Shown here: one piece after another, positions 1 through 11,301 of the stretch
How the letters are laid out: each line of letters begins with the position of its first letter
How positions within the stretch are numbered: the stretch's first letter is position 1
Origin: Protopterus annectens
Taxonomy: Eukaryota > Chordata > Ceratodontiformes > Protopteridae
DNA: 64,000 bases
NCBI RefSeq assembly: GCF_019279795.1
Contig: NC_056732.1
Coordinates: 183,177,677 to 183,241,676 of the forward strand
Reading direction: 5' to 3'
The notes under the pieces: model-generated
What the model saw: the letters and a program-made list of their open reading frames with translations, nothing else
The model's database searches: none
What the model was told of the DNA's origin: nothing
Position numbers and translations under genes: made by a program

Positions 1-1386
1 TTGTATCAGCAAACAAAAGGCTGGATGGAAAGGTTTAAAGAAGTCTTCATATTAGAAGGCTAACAGACTATAATATTGTAGGACATAGAACCTTCTCAAA
101 GTCACAGTTATGTACAGAGAGCAGGGGTTAATGTTTTCACAAAATGCAATTTTTATAAGTTATCGTTGTTCATTTTTTTATTAAGACCTTGAGTAAATGT
201 GCTTTGCAAAGTGAACATTATCAGACTAGACAAGTTATGTATGTCAAGGCATCAGGGAGGAAAACAATCATACAAATTATAATGTGCAGATATTATAAAC
301 ATTAGAATTGCATGGTTTTTCTACACACTGGGTTAAGCAACTAAGTAGTAAGATGTCAGAGGTTAAGTTGCTAAGGCATGGTATTTGCAATGAAGTATTT
401 GTCTATGGTCTTTAGCTACATATTACGTGATGACTCTTTTATGAAGGTGGTTTCATTTTTATAATGTGGTTATTTAATTATTCACTATAGTGAACATCAT
501 TTAATGTAATGGATATTCCAGTTAAATGCATTCAAACCATTAGCATTTAATGAGGTGTGCAGTATTAAATCATATCTATAATACAGATGAACTTATGTTG
601 TTCACTGAAATTAAAATATTGTTCTGCAGTCTTCGGTTTGTACGCAGATCGACATCAAACAGAAGCATTAACATGTTAACATATTAACCTTTCTGAATCG
701 TGATTAAGCTGAAATATGGCCTGCTAATTGACTTTATCATAAATATGTTTAATATTTCTAGCTTTTTACCTCCCTGAAGGACATATAGCCTGAAAGAAGA
801 GGTAGTTTGTCTACATCTGCATCAATTATTGATTCTACACTGTGGCTTTCTGTCATACCCGTTAAACAATGAACATTATTTTCTACAATCGTGCTGTGCT
901 GGATTTCTTTCTACTTTGTATATAACTACAATATTCATTTTGACACTTTAAATTGGTGTCTTTTTTAATTGATAGTCATTTTATTTGTTCTAAACTCCTT
1001 TTTCATCACATTGCAAATAGTTTAAAATTACTCTTGTCTAAAGAGCTTGATGAGTTTTCAAAATGAATGATCTTGCCATGGCAACAAAGACTAAAATAAA
1101 TTCCATCTAACTGAATAGCACACTATACCCTATGGTCCTTGTATCTTGTGAGCCATGGGAGTGGGATGGGTCTCAGGTTGCCAATAGAAATGAGAAACTA
1201 CAATGAAGATTGATAGCAAAGCCAAAATTAAAGGTGGAGACCTGCTAAGGTATTTCTGATCAAGGACTCAAATGGACAACAAGTGACAAGGTGCCTACAG
1301 TTTAGCCTGAAAAAGGCATCAGTTTAAACTGCACATCAACCAAATGTAGACTAGGATATACACACACCTACACACGTGCATGTGTG

Positions 1387-1388
<2 letters not shown>
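1..1388. other. anonymous AT-rich DNA
   Basis: No open frame with coding character, no repeat family I recognise and no RNA gene is visible here. The stretch is AT-rich. Confidence 0.5.
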
Positions 1389-1452
<64 letters not shown>

Positions 1453-1520
1453 CACGCACACACGCGCACACACGCACACGCACACACACACACACATACA
1501 CACACGCTTGCACACACACA
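1389..1520. repeat. (CA)n microsatellite with CG interruptions
   Basis: About 130 bp of CA dinucleotide repeat, pure at the left and interrupted by CG-containing units (cacacgcaca) toward the right. It is open in several frames on both strands only because the dinucleotide lacks stops. Alternating purine-pyrimidine DNA of this kind can adopt Z-form. Confidence 0.97.
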
Positions 1521-1676
1521 AATGCATGCATTTACACATATGCATACTCACACATGTGCACCTATTCCCACAGCTCAGGACAGAAATGAAGTAAAAAATA
1601 TATTTTATCACAATATAGAATATATGTTACATTCCAAAGTGAAGTTAAAACAGAAAATAATAAATACATGATTAAT

Positions 1677-2697
1677 GACATCTGCCACTCCTGACTTCCT
1701 CATACAATACCACAACTCCTCTATAGGCACCCTATCATATGTTTTCTCCAAGACCACAACGATACAATGCAACTCCTTCTGACCTTCTCTATATTTCTCC
1801 ATCAACACTCTCAGAGCAAACATCGCATCTGTAGTGTTCCTTCCTGGCATGAAACCATACTGCTGATCACTAATCATCACCTCCTTTATTAACCTAGCTT
1901 CTACCACTCTTTCCCCATAACATCAGGCTGTGACTGACCAGTTTAATCCCTCTGTAGTTACTACAGCTCTGCACATCACCCTTATTTTTAAAAAGGGGGA
2001 TCAAAACACTTTTTCTCCACTCCTCAGGCATCCTCTGACTTTCCAAGATTTCATTAAACAATCTGGTTAAAAACTCCACTGCCATTTCTGCGAAGCACTT
2101 CCATGCTTCCACAGGTATGTCATCTGGACCAGCAGCCTTTCCATTCTTCATCCTCTTCATAGCTATCCTTACTTCCTCCTTGCTAATCCACTGCACTTCA
2201 TGATTCACTATCCCCACATAATCCAACCTTCTCTCCCTCTCATTCTCTTCATCAGCCCCTCAAAGTACTCTTTCCATCTGTTCAACACACTCTCCTCACT
2301 TGTGAGTATGTTTCCCTCATTATCCTTTATCACCCTTACCCACTGCACATCTTTACTAGCTCGGTCCCTCTGTCTAGCTAATCAGTACAGGTCCTTTTCT
2401 CCCTCTTTAGTGTCCAACCTTTCATACAACTCTCCATATGCCTTATCCTTAGCCTTCGCCACCTCTCTCTTTGCCATGCTCCTCATCTCCTTATACTCTT
2501 GTCTACTTTCTTCATCTCTCTGACAATCCCACTTCTTCTTCGCCAACCTCTTTCTCTGTATACTCTCCTGTACTTCCTCATTCCACCACCAGATCTCCTT
2601 GTCATCCTTCCTCTGTCCAGATGACACACCAAGCACCTTTCTAGCCGTCTGCCTAACTAGCTCTGCTGTAGTTACCCAGCTATTTGATAACTCTTCA
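1677..2697 (-). pseudogene. RTE-type LINE fragment (linker and N-terminal RT)
   Basis: Reading leftward from 2697, the translation shows a helical linker (VRQTARKVLG, WWWNEEVQ), then RT blocks: GKAAGPDDIPVEAWK, FKNKGDVQSCSNYRGIKL, QQYGFMPGRNTTDAMFAL and EKTYDRVP. These are diagnostic of the RTE clade of non-LTR retrotransposons, whose full ORF carries an APE endonuclease and RT. A stop near 2382 and a frameshift near 1910 break the frame. The palm-A aspartate normally found in V-D-LEKAYD is a valine (VVLEK). Homology ends near 1677, so the second half of RT, including the YADD box, is missing. RTE copies are usually 5'-truncated; loss of the 3' half implies a later deletion. Dead element; clade assignment is firm. 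Confidence 0.88.
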
Positions 2698-3896
2698 CTG
2701 CGTTACTATATAAAGAAGCTGTTTTTATACTCTTTTTACCTGGGAGACTGAATCATGAGCTTAATTGGAAATATCTTATTTAGTCAATTAATTATTTAAT
2801 GGTAATTGTTTTATTGATTGATTGCTGTATGTATATATAGGGGAAGTTTTATCTAACTTATGTTACTCTTGGAAGGCTTTGTTTGGCCGAGGCGTTAAGT
2901 GTAATAAATTCTTTTTTGGATCTGTTTTTCATTGTTTTTCTTCATTTTGGTTCATCTTGTGGTTTTACTTCAATTTATTGTGCAGCTGACTCTAGCATCC
3001 ATCTGTCGAGGAAATTTAGTCCTGCATTATGCCTCATCTGTTCTGTAACTTTCACTTTAATAATAACTGTTAACATCTCTGAAAGCATCTAAGAAACAGA
3101 GCATCAAAATTATTATTATTTCAGGGCAATTTATTGTAGTCATAAACTCATACTCTTGAGGAGAGCCACTCCATAACTGGTAGAACGTCAACAATTTTAC
3201 AGGGGGCGGCTATACCCCTTATATCTCACTCTGGGCTTCACCCACACAACAACTGAACAGTAGGTTGCACTAAGATGGTGAAAATTATAAATTTCACTCA
3301 TCTGGCCAGCCTACAAAATGTGATACGCTGTCCTGGTTCCATGCTTACTTTGTATGTCTACAGAGAACTTTAGGCTAATATAGGATGAAGGGCTGACAAC
3401 CAGATCAGACAGCAGTATAACTGAAAAAAGTTCTAGTATAAAGTTTCATCAGCTTGTAATGCTACTTTGCTTATTGCTAAAAATAAAAATGCATTATTTT
3501 AAAGTAGATGTTAGTCTTCACAATATGAAGATGTGGACCACTGTCTTCCAGGAGAACTAAGTTCAACAGTAAATTTGAAGCCAGAACTGAGAAGTAGGAT
3601 CATCAAATGAAAGATGCATGTTTTATACAAAGATTTTATAATGTGTGTTGTGGTTTATACTGCTAGAAAATGATTTTCTGAGGCTGCACAATGACTGGAT
3701 CATTTGAAATCATATATTCTTTAAAGGAATGTATTTAAAATGATATTAATTTTTAGCTGTTGTCTGATGATGTCTGATTTAATTGAATGGATCTGAAGTG
3801 GATGTTTCCATCTGCTTAAACTGCTTTGTTTTCTTTGTTTTTTATTCTTCACTCCATATTTGGTGAGGTGAGTCACATTTTAAGTGCAGTTTTGTT
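2698..3896. other. anonymous DNA
   Basis: No supported feature. Short chance open frames only; a short GC-richer patch near 3190-3260 resembles no family I can name. Confidence 0.4.

Positions 3897-3967
<71 letters not shown>
3897..3967. repeat. (CA)n microsatellite
   Basis: About 70 bp of uninterrupted CA repeat followed by a short AT-rich skirt (catatgcatatg). Confidence 0.97.
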
Positions 3968-3970
<3 letters not shown>

Positions 3971-4460
3971 GCATATGTATGCACATGCGCACATATATAT
4001 TTATAGGTGATAGACAAAGAAAATAAGAGAGAGAGCGCATGAGTGAAAAGGAGGGGAAAAAGAGGAAAGGAGAGATGGAGTAATAAGGAGGGTGAAAACA
4101 ATATGTATAAATTTGCATTCGCTTAAAGAAAGGATGCAATGAGACTTAGCAATTTTCTAGTATTTCACTTGAATTAGAGTTTGAGTGCAAGATTTTAAAA
4201 AGAGACATATGAGAAGAAAAGGATATGATTTGATTTGATTTGAAAAGGAATTATACAAAGAAGCCTTATTTTAGAAAAAGCTTGGTGAATGACTGAGTGG
4301 GACATGTATGAGGCCATTCTTAAGAATGTGACTGGATGGGAGGTAATAAGCTGTTAGATAAATAGGACTTGTAGCTTATTTAGTAATAAAGAGCAGATAA
4401 GCTGGTCCATGTGTCTTGTGTGCCATGAAAGTTTATATTTCTATGCTCAAGAAAAAACAC

Positions 4461-4700
4461 AGTATGACAGCTTTTACGTGGGTCCCTGCTGCAACAGCTT
4501 TTATGTTGGCAAAGATGTACCTACTGTGACAGCTTCGATGTGGGTAAAACTAATAGAAGGCTGTCACAGCAAATTTATGAACCTCCATATGCAATAAGGA
4601 GCAGGAGGCACATTAGATTACATCCAGACTTTAGGAAATTCAGTTTTCAGGAAGTGGATGGCTTCCACCTGGGACTGGGGTGGGGGTCGGGGGGGTGTCC
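4461..4700 (+). pseudogene. Penelope-like GIY-YIG endonuclease scrap
   Basis: A degenerate peptide reading CDSFDVGKTNRRLSQ followed by IRSRRHIRLHPDF matches the 'C..FYVGKT.R.L..R' core of the GIY-YIG endonuclease of Penelope-like elements; compare CSAFYVGKTNRSL in the copy near 33640. The same heptapeptide occurs two more times just upstream (DSFYVG at about 4466 and CNSFYVG at about 4490), as if a short segment had been copied twice. Frames differ between the units, so it is non-coding now. Only this short piece is visible, so the call rests on one motif plus its arginine-rich continuation. Confidence 0.5.
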
Positions 4701-5875
4701 TAGAAAGCATCCTTGAATCAAAGGAATTGAACTGGCCCTTTCATCTGGCTACAGCGCAACTCCTTTGGTTAAATGTTTTTATTTTTTTTTTTGTTAGCAT
4801 TTCAAAGGTGATTCTACTTTAACGTTTTAATAGCTCCATGGCTTTATTTACTCTTGTGGGTTATATACTGATGCCTAATTACTGCCGTTTCTTAAAAGTT
4901 TTTATTAAATTATTAAACAGCAATTCTTGGTTCAGCTTGGTTACATGTATTATGTTGGATACACAATTAATTTTGCTGTTGGGAAATATATATTTGTTTT
5001 GTTTTGATAAAGTCTGATATTTATATTGGATTAAAGAACTCAAAAATTATTTGAAGTTTAGTTTGGCTGTTCTCATTTTTTTAATTTTGTCAAAGGATTT
5101 GTTGCAGTATAACACATCTCAAACCACGTTATAGTTAGTGCACCATAAATTTGCTATTATAAGTGGAAATTTCATGACAGTAAGGTTAAATGTGAATGGT
5201 ATGATGTAGGAAGAGTTTAGAAAAGCTGAAGCATTACACTTGTGTAGCGTATTAAACTGGTATGCCTGTACAAGTGACACTATAGATTAGATGATAACAG
5301 TTTTAACTCGTTTAATTACAGTCTAAATTCTCATAAAGATTATAAAGTTTCCCTAATGAGGAAGAATACATATACCCGTGCTGATGAGGCTGGCACCTGA
5401 ATATTCAAGTTTTACTTTGGATCGTGATGTAGATATTATGATTCTCTTCCAGATCAGCATTAGGTGCTCTCAAGACTGGTAAAGTTTGTCTTTTCAAACA
5501 AATATCCATTTTATATTAATAGTGAATTCTTAAACATCCACTTGGACTTTCATCCCCTTTTTTTTGGCAAGAGTGTGATTTGTACTTTGCCAAATGTCAG
5601 AAATGCATTACTGTAACTCAGACTTAGTCATAATAAAAATGGACTGAACCATACTCCTGCTAGAGCCTACATATTTGCAGTGACCTTTTGCAAAGTTCTT
5701 TATGTGGTTCACTGATCTTGGCATGTTGCTTTCTGAGTCAAGGACTGAAGGTGGTTTCACAATATTAAGGCTAGTTACACTTCCCAAGATTGCTTCATCT
5801 AGTTTGTTAAATCATCCCCACCTCTTGCCACATTAAAACCGTATTACACTTAATTAGTGATTTTCTTGTTTTAAA
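4701..5875. other. anonymous AT-rich DNA
   Basis: Apart from a G-run near 4675-4700 and oligo(T) near 4780, I see nothing classifiable. Confidence 0.4.
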
Positions 5876-5879
5876 CACA

Positions 5880-5962
<83 letters not shown>
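5876..5962. repeat. (CA)n microsatellite
   Basis: About 86 bp of pure CA repeat. Confidence 0.97.
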
Positions 5963-5965
<3 letters not shown>

Positions 5966-7380
5966 TAGTAGAGTGTTTCAGAAATTAATGGTTTATGCAC
6001 CTTTTATAAATTGTAGGTCATGCATCTGATCTGTTGTATTCAGGGAAAGGTTTAAAAATGAGTTTAATAAAACCTTAATTTTTTCAACACAGACAATTTT
6101 CAGAATGGAAATTCACATCACAATCATAAGTAGAAAGAGAAATAGATTTCTTCATTATTTCAGGAACAGCTTGAATGTATGCAAAAGAACTGTCTTGTAA
6201 AATTTGTGTAGCATAAACCACCTAATTAGCAGAAGTCCTCATTTGGCATGTAGCACCGTACTTGCTGGCTTCTGACAAAGTTGTGGTACTGACTTCACAC
6301 TGTTTATCCAGCATTTTCAGTTGTTCTCATTCTATATGTGGTGGATGGTACAGGGCAGACTACTGAAGGCCCTATGCTTCATATCATGTAATAATGTCCA
6401 TGCACGGAAGGTAAGTACTTTCTGCAGTATTAGAACAATTTGTTGTCAACAAGTTGTTATATACTAGTTAGACATCAGTCTTTCCTTCATCCTTCAAAAT
6501 TTATGAAATAAAGTACTGATATTAATACTCCTAATACCACTTTCCTAACTGGACAAGTACACATAGCATAATCAAACAGCAGGTAGTTCTGCTATTTTAA
6601 CACTGGTTACTTTAGCCTTCTGCCTTTGTTTTTTCTCATTGAGAAGTGGTATGAAAAGTGATAGGTTTAAGTCACTGTATACAGACAGAGAGCAGTGTAA
6701 AATGCCATGACCTACATCTGTCAAATTAAGAAACCTCAAAATGCCACAAGAGAACAAAACCAAATGCATACGCAGTGGGCCCATTTCTGTGCTGTTTATT
6801 TATCGAAGAAACCACAAAGCTGTTGCATAATGAGTGTGATATTTGCACAATTATCATTCTAGCAGGCTCCATGTAGGCATCAGTGCTGCCTTGAGATACA
6901 CCTGTAACTGCATTTCACACATCTTTGTCTGCACTTGGAGAGGTGCACTAAAGCTGTAAACAATTGCTTTTCATTTGCTTACTTCCTTATGTTAGTGCCA
7001 ATAAATAAATGTATAAATAAATGAATACATAAATAAAAAGAGGTGCACTGACACAACTCTGCACACAATTAACTCTTCAATGTTTCAGTTTTTTTCCTTG
7101 GTTTATGAATAAACTCCAACACACTGCCCTGATACCGACTTACAACCTGAAAGTTCTGATTTATGTTAGGACTCTAAAACAGTTGTCATTTTCCAGTAAT
7201 AAGGTATAGAAATACCAAAGGCATGATGCTTCTAATGTACACATAGAAATGTGCCCTTAAATTGCAAATCCCCCACAAATTGCAAAAGGGGTCATATGCC
7301 TTGCAACAGTCTTGCTAAAGTTCATTTGTGTTGCATGTCTCTCAATGCACTGAGCAAGAAAACGTAACACAGGTGCAGTC
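5963..7380. other. anonymous DNA left of the Gypsy LTR
   Basis: Contains an (AAAT)-rich patch at about 6999-7040. No gene or named repeat is supported. Confidence 0.4.
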
Positions 7381-7418
7381 TGTTGCTCGTCTGGTCAGGA
7401 TAAAACAGGTGAACATTT

Positions 7419-8597
7419 GTGGGTTCAGTTCAAGCAGATTTATTGCACACAAACACATCAGAAATGAGGCTTTGTAACTTAAACTTAAATAAACTTATAA
7501 ACTACCGCCCCATTAGCCTGATGAGCCTCGTCTGCAAGGCCATGAAACATATCATCATGGAACTCATAAACAAAGACATTGGAGATCTCCAAACCCTGGA
7601 CCCTACACAGTTTGGGTTTGTAAAAGGCAGATCATGTCTCCTAAACCTGATAGACTTTTTTGAAGTAGTCACCAAAGCCATTGATGAGGGTAAGGTGGTT
7701 CACACAGCCTATCAAGATCTCGCCAAGGCGTTCAACACCATCCCCCACTCTGGAATTATAGATAAACTCACTAAACTAGGTATAAATCCCTATGTCACAA
7801 GATGGGTTGCCAACTGGCTTACTGAAAGAACCCACACTGAGAAAGTAGCAGACTCCAAATCAGACTTCAGACCAGTGACAAGTGGAGTACCACAGGGTTC
7901 AGTCCTGGGTCCTCTCCTGTTTGGTATTTACTTCTCTGAAGTACAGGCTAACACAGAAGGTGTTTGGCTAACTAAATTCGCAGATGACTGCAAACTAGGA
8001 GCCATAATTGAAACTCCTAATGATGTGGACATCCTACAAAAGGGCCTCACTGAGATAGATGCCTGGTGTCAAAGTCATGGTCTCAAGCTCAATGCCAAAA
8101 AGTGCATTGTCATCCCCTTTGGTAAAAATTCTGTACCCATGAACTACCACATAGGCGGTAGTCTACTTAACACTGAAAGTGTGATAAGAAACCTTGGGAC
8201 ACAGGTGGACAGTAGTCTCTCCTTTGATAATCACATCGCCAAAGTGGTCAGGAAATCCTTCTATGTGGCACACCTCATCACAAAAGGTTTCTCATCCAGA
8301 AAAAAAGAGGTCATTGTTCCCCTCTACTCATCACTCATTAGACCCATTATAGAGTACAACACCCCTTTTGGTAAGTACCTCACAAGACATCTACAACAAC
8401 TGGAAAGGCCGCAAAAATACCTCACAAAGAGGATTACTGACCTCAAACAGATGCCTTATGCAGACCGTCTCAAAAAACTCCAGCTTTACTCTGTCACATA
8501 TCGCCTACTCAGAGGCGATCTCTGCCTAACATACAAAGCTATGTCAAACCCAGAGCTGTTGGACATGCTCCACTTAAAGAAATCCCAATCCCTCTGA
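7419..8597 (+). pseudogene. CR1-like reverse transcriptase, open for 392 codons
   Basis: Longest coding-like frame in the window. The first ~28 codons are LTR sequence read by chance; LINE protein starts at NYRPISL. RT landmarks in order: LDPTQFGFVKGRSCLLNL, DLAKAFNTIPHS (palm A aspartate), GVPQGSVLGPLLFGIYFS, TKFADDCKLGA (catalytic F-ADD box), HGLKLNAKKC and the CR1 thumb IIEYNTPFGKYLTRHLQQLE. It stops at a TGA that replaces the arginine codon of the family sequence S-L-R-A-T; the reading resumes as RDLNLVTTINRTCRRDRF just downstream. The endonuclease half is absent through 5' truncation, so the copy cannot move by itself. Confidence 0.88.
7439..7444 (-). promoter_or_regulatory. LTR polyadenylation signal
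   Basis: AATAAA on the minus strand, about 60 bp before the inferred outer LTR end at 7381. It is the expected R-region signal if the flanking sequence is LTR. Confidence 0.5.
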
Positions 8598-8930
8598 GCT
8601 ACACGATCTAGGGACCTAAACCTTGTCACCACAATAAACAGAACATGCCGGAGGGATAGATTCCTGTCCCAGAGACTTCCCATACTCTGGAACAGACTAC
8701 CTACCTATGTCAAACAGAGCTCCTCATTAGCACTCTTCAAGAAAAATCTTGATGATTGGATTTGTAATAGGAAATTCACCCCGGGGATCACTTCTGTGGT
8801 TCTGCTTGACAGGGGCACAAGAAAATAATTTTCTTGGGTGGAGAAAACCAGGGTACATTTTTGGCTAGGCTTGTATAGGCCCTAGGGCCAATAGCCTAGT
8901 ACCTGCCTATGAATCTATGAACCTATGAAC
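7498..8930 (+). mobile_element. CR1-like LINE, 5'-truncated (subfamily A)
   Basis: It begins inside RT block 0 (NYRPISLMSLVCKAMK) and ends at a 3' terminus made of the octamer-type repeat ATGAACCT (8911-8930), preceded by the conserved tail 'ggctaggcttgtataggccctagggc'-like sequence shared by all related copies here. CR1-clade LINEs lack poly(A) tails and end in short 8-bp repeats, and they are usually severely 5'-truncated; both hold here. Inserted in the Gypsy 3' LTR. It is closest to the copy at 52576-53782 (shared TESVIR/TECVIR, SRKKEVIVPLYS) and differs from the STEEVIRDLG group. Confidence 0.85.
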
Positions 8931-9073
8931 AGACTGACTACTACGCTCATACATATTAACACACTGGCCGTTTTCTCAAAATGGCACTGCTGCCCGCACA
9001 TGCTCAGTATTTATATGGACGTGATGCATCTAGAAATGCTTCCTAAAGCTACATACACACACTCTGATCTACA

Positions 9074-9085
9074 TCCTCCCTCTTT
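9074..9085 (-). promoter_or_regulatory. polypurine tract
   Basis: AAAGAGGGAGGA on the minus strand, directly abutting TGTAGATC. This is the expected plus-strand primer site of an LTR retrotransposon. An identical tract lies at 14292-14303 in the second copy. Confidence 0.7.
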
Positions 9086-9267
9086 GAGAAATGATCCATA
9101 TATGAAATGATAATATTCAATGACATGCAATTTACAGAAATGATCTTCTGACATGCAGTTATACAGAAATAATCATTTGACATGCAATCATACAAAATTA
9201 GAGACATGCAAAACAATCATGTCCAGGTTGTTGTGTATTTTACACTAGGTCTAGAAATACAACCTGA

Positions 9268-10740
9268 TCATGTAACATAAAAGTCAGAATTGGATCTAGC
9301 AACGGGGACTGTCTTGAAGGAATGTTCAACTTTTGGGACGACTGGGACATCGTCAGGAATGGGAATGGATACTGTGACATGTTCTTTGATACAGACATTG
9401 TCATGGTTACTCTGAGATCTAGAGTCTGCACCACAGGTACAATGCTGCAATATCATTTCTGATACAGGAAGAAGATGTCTGCAATTTCTCCTGTACTCTA
9501 TACCCTCAGATTCCATTAAGTAGGATCTCGGCTCAGCACATATACCTCTCACTTGTTCAGTTTGATCAAAGCCTTTTGCAGTTTGCATCCTCACTGTCTC
9601 TCCTTCTTTTAACGGATAAAGAAATCTACTCCTTTTATCATAGCTGGACTTCTCAGAAGAACGTTTCTTAAACAATTGGGCTTTGTTTGCTCTGTTGCTT
9701 TTAGTATTAGGCACCAACAAACTAGAACTGATAGGTAAGGTTGTTCTGGTTTGCCTAGACAGAAGTCTTTGAGCAGGTGAGCCAAGTAGGTTGTCACGGG
9801 GTATATTTCTGAGATTGAATAAATTAAAGAAGATATCAGTATTGTCATGCTTTGACCTCTCTAGTAATTGCTTTGCACTCTGTACTGCACGTTCAGCAAG
9901 GCCATTTGACTGTGGTTATTCAGGACTGCTAGTAACATGGATAAAGTCCCACTCTTTAGCAAATCTCTGAAACAATTGACTGATAAACTGAGAACCTTTG
10001 TCAGAAATAACTTAGTTTGGACTACCATGGGCTGAGAAATAACATTTCATCGTAGTAATAACAGTACTGGACGTTAGGTTAGGTAGCAAATCGATCTCAA
10101 ACCAGTTCAAATAAGAGTCTACCAACACTAAGTAATGCTGATTGTTCCACTCGAATATGTCAGTTGTTACTGTTGACCAAGGTAGTTCAGGAATTTGGAT
10201 CAGCTGAAGTGGCTCTTTTTGCAAATGCAGCTTAATGCTGTTGCAAACTGAACAAGAAGAAAGCACTTTATTAATGTCTTTTGATAGAGAAGTTCAAAAT
10301 ACTAGTCCTCTCTTCCTTCTTTTGGTAAAATCGGAACCTGGGTGGCCATGATGCAAAATCTGAATGTATTCATGCTGTAAGAAAGTAAGAACAATTACTT
10401 TTGGACCTTTGAAAATGATACCTTCTTCCATCAACAACTCATCTCTATATGGAAAGTAAGGTTCTACTTTTGGAGGTACACAGGATTGCATTGACAGCCA
10501 TCCTGCATTGATGAAGTGGTGGTGCTTTTGCAAAACTGGATCAGTCTTTGTATGATCTCTCAGCTCATCAAGTCTCATGGTAGAAAAAGTATGCACTTCC
10601 ATGACATCAAAGTCAAAATTCTCTGCATCAAGTGGTTCCGTAGTATTTCTGGGTGATCTGGATAAGGTATCAGCTGGATAAAGAAGTTTACCCTTTGTAT
10701 AGACCATTTTGAAATTATACTTTTGCAATTTGAGCATCGT
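9268..10740 (-). pseudogene. Gypsy integrase, copy 1
   Basis: From right to left: the region before integrase (YTKGKLLYPADTLSRSP, the RNase H-IN tether), the HHCC zinc domain (HEYIQILHHGHPG ... SSCSVCNSIK), and the catalytic core with first aspartate in STVTTDIFEW, second in VISDKGSQF and the glutamate in NGLAERAV. The C-terminal domain follows (RFLYPLKEGETVRMQT). Breaks: a stop replaces the tryptophan expected after RKRGLVF; a stop sits between HGSPN and VISDKG (about 10012-10015); and a third (SSPE*PQ, near 9915) is private to this copy. The first two are shared with the second copy, so they predate the duplication. The family integrates element cDNA into host DNA; this copy cannot. Confidence 0.85.
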
Positions 10741-11301
10741 TCTTTGTAGTCATGTTGGAGCTGAATGCATAGGCATCTTTAAAATAGTGACTACAGGTTG
10801 ATAGTTACTTTCTATCTGGATAGCTCGGCCATAAATATAATCATGGAACTTCGAGCATGCAAACACAATTGCCAAATGTTCCTTCTCAATTTGAGCATAC
10901 TGCATCTCAGTTTGGGTAAGAGTTCTAGATGTGTAGGCAACAGGTCTGCCTTCTTGAAGAATAACTGCACCAAGACCGAACTTTGAAACATCATAGGAAA
11001 GAAGTACTGGTATGTGGACATCACAGTATCTTAATGTAGGTGGGTTGGCAGTTTGCTGTTTGAGATAAACAGATGCTTTCTGTTGTTGTTCTAACCGTGA
11101 CCATGCAACATTTTTTATGTGTCAGCTCTCTTAAAGGTGCTGATAAATCACTAAAGTCAGGTATAAATTTACCCAAATAGTTAACCATACCAAAAAAACG
11201 CTGTAGAGTTTGGACATTGTCTGGAGCAGGCATCTCAAGAATGGCTGCTTGTTTAGAAGGATCTGGTCATAAGCCTGTACTAGTAAATAAATGACCTACA
11301 T
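10741..11301 (-). pseudogene. Gypsy RT C-terminus and RNase H, copy 1 (distal exonless half)
   Basis: Contains EMPAPDNVQTLQRFFGMVNY followed by LGKFIPDFSDLSAPLREL, the hallmark RT connection region of Mag-like Gypsy elements, and then the RNase H segment (LRYCDVHIPVLLSYD-type reading, GAVILQEGRPVAY). Frames alternate because of single-base indels near 11100. Sequence continues across the CR1 insertion at 11302-12203 into the catalytic half of RT. Confidence 0.75.

Larger units (their letters stand above)
7381..9073 (-). mobile_element. 3' LTR of Ty3/Gypsy element, split by a CR1 insertion
   Basis: The minus strand after the integrase stop shows a purine-rich tract (9085-9074), then TGTAGATC at 9073 as the LTR start. 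LTR-like sequence runs to 8931, is interrupted by a plus-strand CR1-like LINE (about 7498-8930), and resumes at about 7497. The resumed part carries an AATAAA signal (7444-7439) and ends ...GAGCAACA at 7381, so the reconstructed LTR has TG...CA ends and is about 260 bp without the LINE. What is seen: the PPT, the TG/CA ends, the poly(A) signal and the LINE tail between the halves. That the two halves are one LTR is inference, because no undisrupted copy exists in the window. Confidence 0.6.
8676..11294. repeat. tandem duplication, left unit
   Basis: This 2.6-kb block (CR1 3' tail, partial LTR, PPT, integrase, RNase H, C-terminal RT) is repeated in the same orientation at 13896-16489. The units are nearly identical over long stretches, with scattered substitutions plus the small indels noted for the right unit. 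Both ends are sharp: the left edge lies inside the CR1 tail and the right edge inside the Gypsy RT. Confidence 0.92.

Noticed and set aside
2247..2255. CTGATGAAG-type word (minus) as a hammerhead core
   Set aside because: It lies in the RTE coding sequence (…GLMKRM…) with no GAAA partner.
7419..8597. 392-codon frame as a host gene
   Set aside because: It is CR1-like RT followed directly by the LINE 3' UTR and ATGAACCT repeats, and its first codons are LTR sequence.
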